Shown here: positions 49,101 to 60,100 of the stretch, in pieces
How positions within the stretch are numbered: position 1 is the first letter of the stretch
Layout of the letters: the number at the start of each line of letters is the position of its first letter
Notes under the pieces: model-generated
What the model was told of the DNA's origin: nothing
What the model saw: the letters and a program-made list of their open reading frames with translations, nothing else
Database searches by the model: none
Source: Branchiostoma floridae
Lineage: Eukaryota > Chordata > Leptocardii > Amphioxiformes > Branchiostomatidae
Direction of reading: 5' to 3'
NCBI RefSeq assembly: GCF_000003815.2
Contig: NC_049982.1
Coordinates: forward strand, 18,192,246-18,256,245
DNA: 64,000 bases
Made by a program: the position numbers and the translations under genes

Positions 49101-50261
49101 TGTCCTAGATCGGAAACGAGGCTGCACCATCCTAAGTGGTGACACCATCATCAAGGTGGGAAGAAACTTCAACATTGAATTTCATCGGTGTCTTACAGGC
49201 GGGATAGGCAATGCTACAGTGCCGAATGCCAAAGAAAAAAAGAGATACTAGCCATCCTGGGGAACTTTATCGTACTCTCCAAGCAGAGGTTTGGCTCCGG
49301 CTGTTTTTGACGTTTTGTTAGACGTTTTTATCGGGCATTAACGTTATGTCTGCTGATGTCTACGGGCCGCGAACAAAACGGTACAAAATAGAAAGCCCGA
49401 TAAAAATGACTTTAAAACTTTTAAAAATAGCCAGAGCCTAACCTCTGCTTGGAGAGAAACTTTATCGCTATCAGGGCTTACCATTCGGCAGACTTCACTA
49501 CTATTCTTCACAAAGTCATCACCGCATGGACCGAGACTCCGCAGATGTCGGGAAAAACTGTACATGTGTCTAGATTGGGCCTAAGTCCAGTTAATTCTTG
49601 AAAGTGTCCTTTGATTATGCATTTTACGACCCATAACTTATCGGTCCGTTACAGCACCTGTGTAGTGTGTTCCGCCCCCCGCGGGTCGTGTTTCTAACCG
49701 ATGTGCCCGGGATCTATGACAGACCTCCCGAACAACCAGGTAACGTCACGTCTAATCTATAGTGATAGTATTCAGTTACCTACCTGTTGCAAATTCAGAT
49801 TTTATCTGTGCAATTTTTACCCCCTGCTGACAAATTCGTTAACGTTAATTGTCTTATTAAGTATTTGAAGGTTTATATTTCTTAGTAGAAAACAAAAAGG
49901 AAGCATACAAACTCATATTGAAAGGATTGCAGATTCTATTTTATTTTTATTCACTTGCTCAAACTCATTTCTCCGATTTGCAGGTGCTCAACTTATACCT
50001 GAAATTCAAGTTGATCGAGATAGAAAACTACATGTCTCCATAGCAACGTCTTCACAAGCACATGACGTCACTGGGGGAATAGCTTTAAAACTCAAGTCTG
50101 CCATTGACATTGTGACGGAGAGCAACGGCCACACATGCGTCATGGTCTGTGGTATCCAATCACAGGCTGCGGTACGAGCATGCGTGGAAGGACAACTCCC
50201 ACAAGGCACTGGGACAATTGTTCAGCTGAACATAAGCAAACATCCGGATGAAGTTACGTAG
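37117..50261 (+). CDS. IPK: Isopentenyl phosphate kinase
   Basis: Amino-acid-kinase-fold enzyme that phosphorylates isopentenyl phosphate to isopentenyl diphosphate with ATP, the last step of the alternative mevalonate route first found in archaea and later reported in plants and some animals. Exons: 37117-37135, 37428-37569, 48400-48523, 48775-48834, 48994-49155, 49655-49739, 49984-50261; 870 bases, 289 residues, all phases fit. Motifs: KLGGSAVTDK (13-22, nucleotide-binding start), HGAGSFGH (51-58) with the IPK-diagnostic catalytic His58, PVMHGDAVLD, TILSGD, and VVFLTDVPGIYD. The presence of His after GSFG separates IPK from fosfomycin, glutamate and aspartate kinases. The start is a short exon, MAEADA, with a good context (AAGGTGATGG) whose phase joins LECIVKL exactly. 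No targeting signal is seen. Intron 2 is 10.8 kb and holds an antisense gene. Confidence 0.93.
37835..38130 (+). repeat. Dispersed repeat in IPK intron 2 (family of 8690-9798)
   Basis: Begins with CCTTCGCCAAGAAGGTTA, then AATAACTCAAGAATGG.TGGATGG, a GGGTCCCC block, a TGCTATGGTTATGAATTTTA block, a GGTAGATAG block and GGAACTGCAGGTACG. The same order of blocks occurs at about 8760-9320 and 53340-53640. Non-coding. Confidence 0.75.
40010..40136. mobile_element. MITE-like inverted-repeat element
   Basis: TAGCCTGGTAACAT at the left faces GATGGTACCAGGCTA (40097-40111), and TTACAGATGTAC (40029-40040) faces GTACATCTGTAA (40125-40136). The middle has tandem TACTTTRCCGGA units. Located in IPK intron 2; no coding potential. 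Confidence 0.6.
41244..45681 (-). CDS. Secreted prepro cystine-knot ligand, Spaetzle/neurotrophin-like
   Basis: Exons, right to left: 45658-45681, 41943-42313, 41244-41433; 585 bases, 194 residues, every junction in phase. Residues 1-25 form a signal peptide (hydrophobic VVMSALLTLALAS). A basic pro-region ends in KTRR (63-66), a furin-type site, giving a mature part of about 128 residues. Its cysteines are 80, 107, 124, 131, 147, 174, 175 and 177. The order C-P-S ... E-V-T-C ... L-P-C ... T-C-A-Q ... S-C-C-Q-C matches the Spaetzle-type cystine knot, whose neurotrophin fold also ends in a paired cysteine strand after an F-I-R-like strand. Cys107 is extra. Such ligands act as disulfide-linked dimers on Toll or Trk-type receptors. 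Exact subfamily (Spaetzle, Trunk/PTTH or neurotrophin) is inference. It is nested antisense in IPK intron 2. Confidence 0.75.
45682..46090 (-). promoter_or_regulatory. Probable promoter and 5' region of the cystine-knot ligand gene
   Basis: Upstream (on the minus strand) of the first coding exon lies relatively GC-rich sequence with a GGCAGGGCAGGGCAAG run (45811-45826) and a duplicated GGGGTACTGA. No TATA box was identified; the role is inferred from position only. Confidence 0.35.
46560..46680. repeat. GGTACCGGTAC palindrome-bearing repeat
   Basis: Contains GGTACCGGTAC, CGTACCGGTAC and AGACCGGTCTAG in about 60 bp, followed by AAAAAACGG. Such clustered ACCGGT palindromes look like the end of a transposon-derived repeat, but no second end was found. 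Confidence 0.4.
49274..49458. mobile_element. MITE in IPK intron 5
   Basis: Terminal inverted repeats CTCTCCAAGCAGAGGTT.GGCTC bound about 180 bp; the pairing continues inwards through ATCGGGC / GCCCGAT. The outer flanks carry AACTTTATCG on both sides (49263-49272 and 49459-49468), which looks like a target-site duplication of about 10 bp. No coding capacity. Single-ended matches to the inverted repeat also occur near 44194 and 46365. Confidence 0.8.
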
Positions 50262-50840
50262 CACTTTCCATCTACTTTGATAAATTCTGTTGGTTCCATA
50301 GAATATACCTGGACTTCCATCTCCTTTACTTGGCGAGGCTCATTTATTGATGTGTTACATACAAGAAAGCAGACCGTACGTTGTGCCATGTTATCTCATC
50401 CGGTTGTTCAAGATCTATAATCAAACGGCACTTGTTTCATCGTGACCTACATTGTCCGTGAAACACACTTTTGTATAGTTCTTGTACGTTTTCTGCATTT
50501 TCCTAAGCCCACCATTCCTTGTCCCCTGGAGACCTTTTTGCGCCTTTTTTCTTGCTGGCTGCCTTGGAACCCAGATGTCCCCATCCGCGCATGCGCACAG
50601 GTTGTTATTATCTTGGTGTACTGTGCCGTCTGGCGTCACTTCCGATGCGCTGGTCTCAGTAAGCAGCAAAACGTATTCTGGAATGTATGAGAATAATTGA
50701 AATTATTGATTAAGGTAAGTGGAGTGAATGGCTCATATGTCCAGTCTCAATATATCGATAAATTCTCAGACTGGCGTTTTCATGTGAAACGTGTCTCACC
50801 CTCTTCCCCCGGTCGGTCCTCTTCATGTGTTGGTTGTAAG
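50262..50840. other. Gap between convergent IPK and membrane-protein genes
   Basis: 3' untranslated sequence of two convergent genes is expected here. I see no further exon or clear structure. Confidence 0.5.
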
Positions 50841-52459
50841 TCAGGATCTCTTTTCGTCCTGTTGACGTCTGGAGCAGCATATCTGTGGAATCTCTCCAGC
50901 TCGTCCCAGCCTATCCTGGGGGATGAGATAGACCTTTTCTGAAACGACAAGACTTCATGGTAAAATTTGCCTTTCGAAGGAATTGTATTTGGTATTGCAA
51001 TGTTTATTTGCTGTAAATTTTAAGTAATGGATACATAACTAAGTTTGCGATAGGCACACTTTACATCTATATGATAGCTATAGCTACCATGCAGTGCAAT
51101 ACATACTGCTGGACTTCAAATAGTATACGACGGATGGCACTTTCAGACCATACATACATACATGAACAAATAATGTGATTTATATTCTACATCAGTATAC
51201 CACTAATATAGTATAGTATAAATTAACACAGTCTTCTCTGGTTTAACATACCATCTGAGGTTGGCGGCTTATTCTGATGCTGAAAAACAAGATGGCGGCC
51301 TTGGTGATGAACTCCACAGCAATGAAAACAAGAGTATCTCTGGGGAAAGACGTCAGAAGACTCTTCTTCTCTTCCTACGATATACATACAAGGAGAATAC
51401 AAGTCAACAAAAACGAAGAAGTACATCTTACTAATAAAGGATAGATGTTTATTATTGATGTTTACGAAGCGCTGAGTGACACATAGATAACTAGAGTTGA
51501 AAATACTAGTACGTATGTCAGTACGCAATTACTGGTTGGGTCCTGGTTGTACTTTCCTTTTGTACAGTCGTATCTCAGTCGTGTAGCTGCAAACGTATCC
51601 TATACTCTCATGATATCTTTTCTGGTGCTACTAGTAACTGATGAAATGGCCCACAGTACCCAGTAACGTTACATAAGTTCTTACGGATAGGACGAAGATG
51701 AGAACTCCAAACACTACATCCAGTAATAGAGACGCGATGCACAGCAGCTGGAACATCGTGGCCTGCTCGAGAAAAGAAAAATGTCCGTAGATATTGGTCA
51801 CCGCAGAACGTATATCAATATCAAACATGAGGACCGTTTAGATACTTATAGACAGGAAAAGTGTATACAGGTCGTAACTTTCAAGACAATGTACTCTGAA
51901 TATTGATAAGAAGCAATTACTTACCCATGTGAGTCTGCGTGCACCAGATATCACCATTGAAAAGACAGCATTGGTCATACTCTGTCAAGGGAAGAAATGT
52001 AAATTTAAAAGATACACACAATGTAGTTGCTAATATCGGTTATGATATGACACCATTCCTGAAATCATGAGTTGCTCCTTCACCATGACAGATCTTCACA
52101 GACGGATCTCTACAAAATAAACTTCCAAACTGACCATGAAGGCTGTGATGTTTTCCATCAGCCCTCCCCGCACCCCGAGTTGTCCAAACTCCACCAGCCC
52201 CATCAGCAGTAGCAGCGCTCCCAACACACTGGGACAACAGAAAGTTGTAAGTTCGACTTCCATTTGTGGTGTCATCTCTCTGTCCAGCTTTCTTCAAATA
52301 ATATTATCTTCAGTTCCCAATCACATGTGAAACGACATCGAGTATCCCTCATAACGTGATGCTATGTTAATTAACTTACCTGTATGGATTTCCCATTCCC
52401 CACGCTGTGCTGTGCGACCTCCATCCGCCAGGGGACGTTGCTTGCACACGACTGTCCAT
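50841..52459 (-). CDS. Small multi-pass membrane protein, unknown
   Basis: Exons, right to left: 52380-52459, 52135-52228, 51925-51981, 51685-51762, 51252-51374, 50841-50915; 507 bases, 168 residues, all phases fitting. I do not recognise the family. Visible: hydrophobic segments at about 27-42 (SVLGALLLLMGLVEF), 79-103 (MFQLLCIASLLLDVVFGVLIFVL) and 115-137, plus a weaker one at 58-72, so three or four membrane spans; an N-glycosylation sequon NITA at 53-56; a hydrophilic, Arg/Gln/Lys-rich tail containing CC. The start ATG has A at -3; an in-frame ATG further upstream (52567) would add 36 residues. The last exon is the weakest call: another frame of the same exon stays open longer (ending GEETRFT-like) but does not fit the phase. 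Confidence 0.55.
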
Positions 52460-55400
52460 TCTTTCCCGTCCGTCGAATGTCAGTTCTTCGTTCTTTTCTC
52501 TTCGTTTGGACTGGTTAGTTTCAGTTGTACACTTTACTACTGTAGCTGGTTGATTTACAATTAACACTGGTTATTTGGGGTGCCGTCATTTCACAATGGC
52601 AAATGAGATCATTTGTGAAATAAAGTTATTATTACCAATTGAATGATGCAACAAGTATGCAAATCTTGCAATCGTTGAACTATTACGTGGCTAAGCTATG
52701 GGTGCACGCACCTAACTTTCCATTGATATGATCTCAGTCCTGCCATCGTAGATCGTTAAATCAAAGTACACCAGTATACAGCATACAGCATTGCTCAGTT
52801 TCAACTTTGAAGATGTAGGCTTCTTATGCAAACTACTTAGTATGTGCTTAGTAACTCCCGAGAAGTGACGACAGTTAACCTATGATATGACGCCCTTGTA
52901 TACGACCTTACGTTTAATCCACCACATTTCAATGCAGTAAATGTAACGTTGCATGTAGACACGTTTTATACATGCTTTGATTTAACATGATTTATTTTAA
53001 ATATGATGTGGTCGGCCTTCGAATGCGCAGAGGATTTGCAGTAAGTAGGAAGTCCTTGGCAAACATGCCTGATTCAATTCACAAGCTATTCCACAACCCT
53101 AACTTCTAGAACACGTAAAGGGAATGATTTGTACCATACCTTGTTACCGACAGGAAGGAAAATGACCTGTGTTCCCACCTGTTTACCCGCAGACGCCATG
53201 TTTACTCACCTACTGATGGAATAAAGTCCATGTCTCTGAGGTCCACAGGGTAAACTATGTTACTGCAGTATTTGATAAAGCTGATAGGTATTGTTACCTC
53301 CATGAAAAATGGAGGTATAGTTTTTGGTGCGTCTGTCTATCTGTCTGTGGGTGTGGGTGTCTGTGTTTCCGGATATTCGTGATCAGCATAAGTCTAGAAC
53401 CTCTGGTGGATTGTAATGATATTTCCTATGTGGGTAGACGTTTGGAAGACAAAGGTCAGGTCGATTTTCGGCCCCCCGGTATGTGACCTTGGTACTGCAG
53501 CCCCATTTTTTGTATATTTTGACCTGGACATGCTATGGTCTTGTTGTTGTTTTTTGGTGACAGATAGTGTGGTGTAAGGAAGAAGTGGTGTATGTTTGGG
53601 CCGCCTAGCAGCTTGCTGGAACTGCATGAGCATATTTTGCAGAGTTGTTCCACTGCAATGTTGTGTAGGGATTATTGTGAGTCGATGTCATTTGAATGTC
53701 GAAGTCTGCCAACCAGGCATAGTAATTTTTTCTACCCATTAAAACCACATTAAGACTGAGTCTTGTGGTGGAAGCTACAACTGTAGTTATCATATTGTTT
53801 ATGGAGAGTCCCTGGGCAGGTTTTATGTTTGTCTTGACGTCCCCACAACAGTCACACTGCAGACAGAAATAGATAAGGAGGCGACAAGGTAATTTCCAGC
53901 CTTACCGCGATGTTAGGATCCAAAGTGCCACCGCGTCAACTCCTATTCTATGTCTTTTTTTTCTGTCAGTGAAATAATGAACATATGCTACATCATGACA
54001 TGCCACTGGTCGGCACAATGGTGAGGCTGCTTCCGTCGCCTCATGTCCCACTGTTTTAATACATGGACACAGATAGCATTTGTCTCATGGCAGGCGCCGA
54101 AGTATAATAGAATCATCACTTTCTGTCATCTAGTCTGATTAACTGATTCTAACACGAGGCAAAGGTGACGTTCGTGTCACAGGTGCTGTCTAGGCCGGAC
54201 TAATTAACGAAGATAAATCACACGCCATTAAAAGTGAGCCGGACATTTTCGTCTGCTTTGGGGACGCAGGGGTCAGACTCAACACCATAGCAAACAACGG
54301 ACGGATTCCAGAGCACAAAGGACAAGGAACTGTTTTTCAGTTGCACCGACTGCCGCATAAATGCGATATATGCACCAGCAGCTAATTTTTTTGCGTTCAC
54401 GTGATATTGTGACGCAATAAGGCCCCACCATGTTGGTGGTACCAAAGAACCTGCTATCTGAACATTGTTTTAGTCTAAAACGAAGGTTCATCTGAGACGG
54501 CAATTAACATTGCAGAGATTTTTCAAGCTTATTTCCGTACATTAAGTTAAGCGCTCAGTAAGAAGCTTTCGATCAGTCCTCTGAATCTGATCCTGGTTGA
54601 AATGACTGGTGAGCTGAACAGGTCCCGCAGTTGGTACCGGGTATCGGCTCCCGTCTCGATTGATGAAGGTTGGTTGATGTGCTATAATTTACATAACCTC
54701 TTCTACATATATGTAAATGAGTGTCCTGATGACTCAGCATGAATGTGCTGGGAAACTCACTGGCCTGTAGGCCGATTTGAAGAACAAACAAAGCTAAAGG
54801 TTCAAACAAACTGAAACGTTGCCACACTTTCGTACATAGTACATCGTCTATGGTTGCTGTCGGTCGCACTAACCGTTATATCAGCCGTATGAAGCTTGTG
54901 ACTCCATATCGTAGTAAAATGAATATGTAACCTTTGAAGGTTTAGGTAACGCCTCATACGTTTTATTTCTCTGGTTGTATATGCATGTACAATGTCCATG
55001 GCTACAGATGCTACCACACATTGGGTGATGATATCTGGGTACGAGAGGAAAGTGAAGTTCCGGTAAGTCTATAGAAGCTGGAGACGAGATGGCTATACAT
55101 AAATCACGTGATGGATAGTATTAATGTAATTAGTCGTTTCCATGGGCTTCCTTCTGCATAGAGTTATGTTCTGGAGCAACAGGCAAAAACTTCAAAAGTA
55201 AACGTTATTTCAAGTAACAAGAAACAGCATGTAAATAGACGCTTTGCACATACTTTCTAGCTTATATACAAATATAGTAAGTACGATTGTAACAACTTAT
55301 TTCACTATGTTTAGTGACGTTTCCTACATGGGATTGTAGCATCAAGGAAACATAGCACCACGGAACGTGTAATTATACAACGGTTTCCAATCAAACCCTC

Positions 55401-55612
55401 TCGGGTGTGTTGGCAACAATTTTAACCTTTAAATCTACTTAAAAATAACCTTTCTATTCCCAAGCTTGACATCTTTCTGCTCATTCTAGTTCCGCATGAG
55501 TTATTTTCTCCGTCATATTTTCTCTGTCAATTTCCAATTGCAACCATACAGTGCTAGCTGGCTTGCCGACATCTCCGCATAACAGACACCTCCGGGACTT
55601 GACGTGAATGTC
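52460..55612. other. Intergenic region, one dispersed repeat
   Basis: Apart from the repeat at 53290-53640 no supportable gene is seen; the ORFs present have no splice logic, composition bias or motif. Confidence 0.6.
53290..53640 (+). repeat. Dispersed repeat (family of 8690-9798 and 37835-38130)
   Basis: Starts at the perfect hairpin ACCTCCATGAAAAATGGAGGT (53296-53316), then the block order common to the family: a TCTGT-rich stretch, CATAAGTCTAGAACC, a GATATTTCCTATGTGGGTAGACG block, GGTCAGGTCGATTTTCGGCC, a GTACTGCAGC block, a CATGCTATGGTC block, GACAGATAGTG, and a closing GGAACTGCATGAG. Confidence 0.75.
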
Positions 55613-57177
55613 TCATGGTATGGGCATGCCGCACTCGTACCACCTCCCGAAGAACTTGCCGGTTCCGTCGTACCCGATCGGCCCGTACTTCGGGTCCTCC
55701 CCTCGATACCGTCGCCAGAACCCTGGGGAGTAGATGGCAAAGGTACGATAGAATATCGTTACGCGATGTGCGACAGCGATGTAGAGCGGTGGGCTCGGAA
55801 CCTAGAGGTCTCGAGTTCGATACCCGCCGTGCCCCATTGGGAAAGGCACTTCATACGACCTTCCTCACTTCACCCAGGTGTAATAATGGGTACCTGATTT
55901 TGGTCGGTGAGGTAAAAGAATACCTTCACCTTCTGTACTTTGTATGTGGCACTGTTAAAATCAGTTACTAAAGCATGAATGCAGTGACACATTGTCCTTG
56001 TCTGTCCGAAAGCAATTATAGAAAAAAAATATCATTAAGTCAAAACTTTGTTAATGATGTTCTGCTCAGTTTGACAGTTGCGTGAGATGGGCATAACTAA
56101 CATTTTTCCTGCCATAAAATCATTAAAATTGCTTGACATGATGTAGAAACCTGCAAGTCCTGTATTGACGTTGAGACATATCACATGAGAAAACTGCTGA
56201 AATCTGTCCGTTAGATATCTAACTAGTATTATTGTACTGCTGCTCACCTGTGGCCTGCTTACAGTAGGAGTAATACGGGTCTATGGCTGAAGCATCCCGG
56301 GTAGAGCCCAGGAACTCGCAGTGGTCCTGCCCCTGTCCTACCCGGTCTGCCACGTTACGGAATAGGCCTGTCAGAGAGTCACTCAGGAAGATCTGGGGGG
56401 AAAAGATGGTGTTGGACAATCTTGATTTGTTCGTACTTGTTTGTGTGGACTTGTTAGCACCTGATATACTCATTCTGTACAAATGAAACCTAAAGAATCT
56501 TTTTAGGTACAGTCTTAGCAAAAAGAAAACTTCACCACATGCATTATCCTGTCATCACATTGATATAATATATGAAAGATACTACAAATGTTTTAAATAA
56601 CCGATCATGATTACAATTTAGAAGGAACTGCTAATAAGATGAATTGCAATCAATTGAATTCTACGTGTAAGTAATTACGTTAGGTAGATTAACGTTAAAA
56701 ACCTGGTCCAAATACTTAAAGGAAGGGAATAGTTTTGTTAATCCAAACCAGGTATAACCGCACTTGGAGGGCTGGTACAGGTTTCACCAACAGTTGAAAC
56801 GCTCGTTAATCATAGGTGATTTAAAACCACAGGAGGTGCTTTTATGGAACAGTTGAAAACAGTAATATAACGGGGCACTGTTATACATTTGATGAAATAT
56901 TGAATACCTTGTAGCGTGTAGGCGTACACAGGACGACACCGACATATTTGCCGACGTCATACTTTGTACGTTTGACGTACTGGTCGCCATGGCAACTATT
57001 ACAGGTGTCGTCATACTGGAATTTGTAGGCTGTCCAATAGCTTTCGTCCACCGGCGGCGGATCTGCAGATAAAACAAATTAGACAAATACGTTCATTTTC
57101 CACGAGACAAGCGCCCGAGGAAGACTCAAGTTCAAGTACATAAAACCGTTAAGGGGCTCACCGATGGAAACTCCCAT
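55613..57177 (-). CDS. 141-residue six-cysteine protein, unknown family
   Basis: Exons, right to left: 57162-57177, 56908-57062, 56248-56392, 55613-55722; 426 bases, 141 residues, phases 1, 0 and 1 all fit. An in-frame TGA lies 27 bases before the ATG, so the start is firm. I do not recognise the family. The sequence is rich in Tyr, Gly and Asp, with six cysteines (26, 29, 51, 82, 101, 136), CNSCHG near the start, LSDSLTGLFRNVAD in the middle, HCEFLG, and a closing GKFFGRWYECGMPIP. The even number of cysteines suggests a disulfide-bonded extracellular domain, yet no signal peptide is encoded. Either an upstream start exon is missing, secretion is unconventional, or the cysteines bind metal. 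Confidence 0.65.
55757..56030 (+). repeat. tRNA-derived SINE
   Basis: The head carries RNA polymerase III box A-like TAGAGCGGTGGG and box B-like GAGTTCGATACC about 35 bp apart, as in a tRNA. The body is shared with 23584-23735 (CTTCCTCACTTCACCCAGGT, ATGGGTACCTGA, GGTCGGTGAGGTAAAAGA) and ends in an A-rich tail (AGAAAAAAAAT). It lies in an intron of the six-cysteine protein gene, antisense to it. Confidence 0.8.
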
Positions 57178-60100
57178 GGTTCCAATAAACCACGTATGTA
57201 AAAGTCAGCATTCATTGAGGGAACTCTCGTTTATTTTGCACGGCGTTTACGAGTCCAAGGAAAACGCCATGTGCAAAAAACGAAGGTCATGGTCAGTCAT
57301 CGACCGCTAAAACTGTATAAAAGCTCATCAAAGTCTAACCTTTGCCCTAGTATTCAAAATATAGGCATATGATCTTACACTTTGCAAACTGTAGGGTTAA
57401 TAGGGGAGATTCCGCAGTAAAGAATCACACGCACACGAACCACGTACAGTTGCCATTTACGTCAGGAGTTCGGACAGCACTAGACATTTGGCCGTGACTC
57501 TCAGTGGTTTTCGATGTAAGTTTGGCGCGAGAAAATCTTGTATTTACTCCACATGCGATGATCTACAGCCAGACAAACTCGTTAAACACACAACTGGCTT
57601 AGAATGACGAACACTCTGACTAGCCTCCTGAGCTGAGGAGACATTCTGTGACGGTTTCGTGTGGCAGATAAGATACCGGTTCTCCGTAACACACTGGCTG
57701 TAGCGTAAACCTTTCCGTCTGTATTGATCACAAACGAACTGTATGTGTTCTACTTTATGGGATTAGTGCTGCCGGTTGACTGTGTAATCACTTGCCTGAC
57801 GGGGCGCTAAGACTACACTGACTGACAATTGTGAGAGGACGAGAGGACAAAATGGTAAAAAAAAAACAAGCTATAAAAATCATGATAATTGACGCCCTCT
57901 TGAGTAGTCGATGATAAAAAAAGTTATTGTTTTAAGAACCATTGTTGTGGGCAAGCTAGTTACTCTAAAGGCTACACCAGGAAGATGTTCTTCTCTATTT
58001 CATCAACATCATGTGAGTGAAGGGATGATGAGTGATGTGAACTTAGACTAAAACTGATACCACAACGGGGACTTGGTGCCAGCTTAGTTTAAGTGCAAAG
58101 GTCCTGGGTTCTTGGATGTGGTAATCCCGAGGTGGAGATAGTGACTTTATGGTTATTCCAGACCTGGCTACTGTTAGACTCCAGGAGATGGTGGTCTCGG
58201 ACGTTGGATACGTCAGATTCTGGGTACCCACGTTTAGTACACTTCTAGTACCTCTTCCCATATCAGAGTCTGGTAGACACCATATCTTTCCTTGGTGTTG
58301 AAGTCAGATTGTCTTACTTCCAATTTCCACGTCCATTTGTTGGACTTCACATATGGCAGATTACGTTCCTCTCACAACAAGAGACTGCAACCGCGCTGCG
58401 ATAGCTGAGCGACCATTGATTTGACAGACAGGTTGCTCAATGGATATTTCATAGATCAAGGACAAGTTTGTTACATTCTGCATCATATAGTTATGGAATC
58501 CAGGGTCACTCAAAGAAATACAGTTTCGATCGTTGTACGGTCGCTCCTTACAAAGATGCGTGTTTCATCGGAACTGAGGCCATAAAATCTTCCATATACA
58601 CAAAGACCCACAGATTGTCCGTGCATGATGACCGAGTTAGGACCTGGAGCCAGCCAGCCGGGAAACCGTGCGAGAAAAGGTCGTGCGCGAAGTCTGATGC
58701 TCGCGAGGAATGTCGAACTGTGGTGCACTCCGCAAATACGTCTGACCGACTGAACCACAAACCAACGGATCACAGCCTGACATCCGTCTGCTAGGCCGAA
58801 ACAGTCGGGATTCGTCTCTGCACTCTCAGACGGATCCAGTCTCTTCTCGAGAAGCGGTTGGGAGACTTGAACTCCTCCAAAGCGTCTGGCAACAGTCGTC
58901 ATGCACGGACAGAGATTGTGGGCCATTGTGCAGAGGCATCGATGGGGAAAAATTGAACGTTGAGAGAAAAGTGGAGGACCATTAATTGTATAAAGCATTG
59001 CAATAACCAGTATACACACGGGAACATTTCGAAAGTTACAACGTTTTCAGCCCTAAAAGCAGGTCCTCCTGATCTGGTCCAAAAGTCATAACGCAATACT
59101 GTTAACAATCTGGTACATGGTCACACAACTGCCCAAACTAATCTCCTCAGCAAGAATGTGGTACTTCCAGATCGAGCCCTTCCCCTCCGAGTGATGCCAG
59201 TAAGCTGCTCATGTAATAAGGAAACTGAAACCATTTTGAGATTACCTGCTATTTAATCCATTCTTAAGCTTTTCTGTCCTTGACCTTGTACCGGGATTTA
59301 ATGATGAGTAAAATAGGGCAAACGGGAAAAAAAGATAGTTTAGACTTGGTGAAGGTCCGTGACCTGTCTCTACACGGGTGGCAGGAACGCACGATGTTAA
59401 GCCGGTTTGAGCTCTAACAGCCTTGCACATGATTTATCCTAAGAATTCTGGTGTTTATTTGTTAAACATGGCTACACACTTGCCCCACATCTGTCGCCGA
59501 CCCAACATACTGTGTTTTGACAGATGTCATGCAAACGTATGCTTAAAAAGTGGCGTTTCGGGGATTTGTTTGTAAAGTGATCACAAGAAGGTCGGCTCCC
59601 CCTCAGGCCCGGTGAAATAACCGGCATAGGTAGAAGATGGCAGACATGTAATCTGTACTGACAGTTGGAATGCAAAAATACAAAGCCGCGAGTCTGATAA
59701 ATGGACCGAGGGAAATCCTGGGGAGCGTAAAGGCAAAGTGAGACTCCGCTTTGATTTACAAAAATTCCTCTAAGTACAGGATGTGTGCCAAACGCAAAGC
59801 CGCAACATTCAACCCTAGACTTGAAAGATAGCTGTGGGGACTACGGTTCATGCCCACACCTTCTTGATTTACATGTACAAAGACATATGCACCCCTTTTC
59901 ACAACGTATAGTTATCGGGGGCAAAGGGCAGAGCTGTTTTAGGGGCGAGCGAAGAGGTTACGATAATATAATCAGGTACTCCTTGTCAATTACATTTCAA
60001 TTTTACTCATTTGATTTGAGTAAAAAAATATCAATATGAGGTTTGCCGCGCGTCTAACCCCTGACATTACATCCGTGATTGTAGACAAAGCCAGATATCA

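Noticed and set aside
58510-59019. Minus-strand ORF of 169 codons, considered as a degenerate transposase
   Set aside because: No DDE or DDD signature, no inverted ends and no consistent frame beyond the ORF; opposite-strand frames are equally open.
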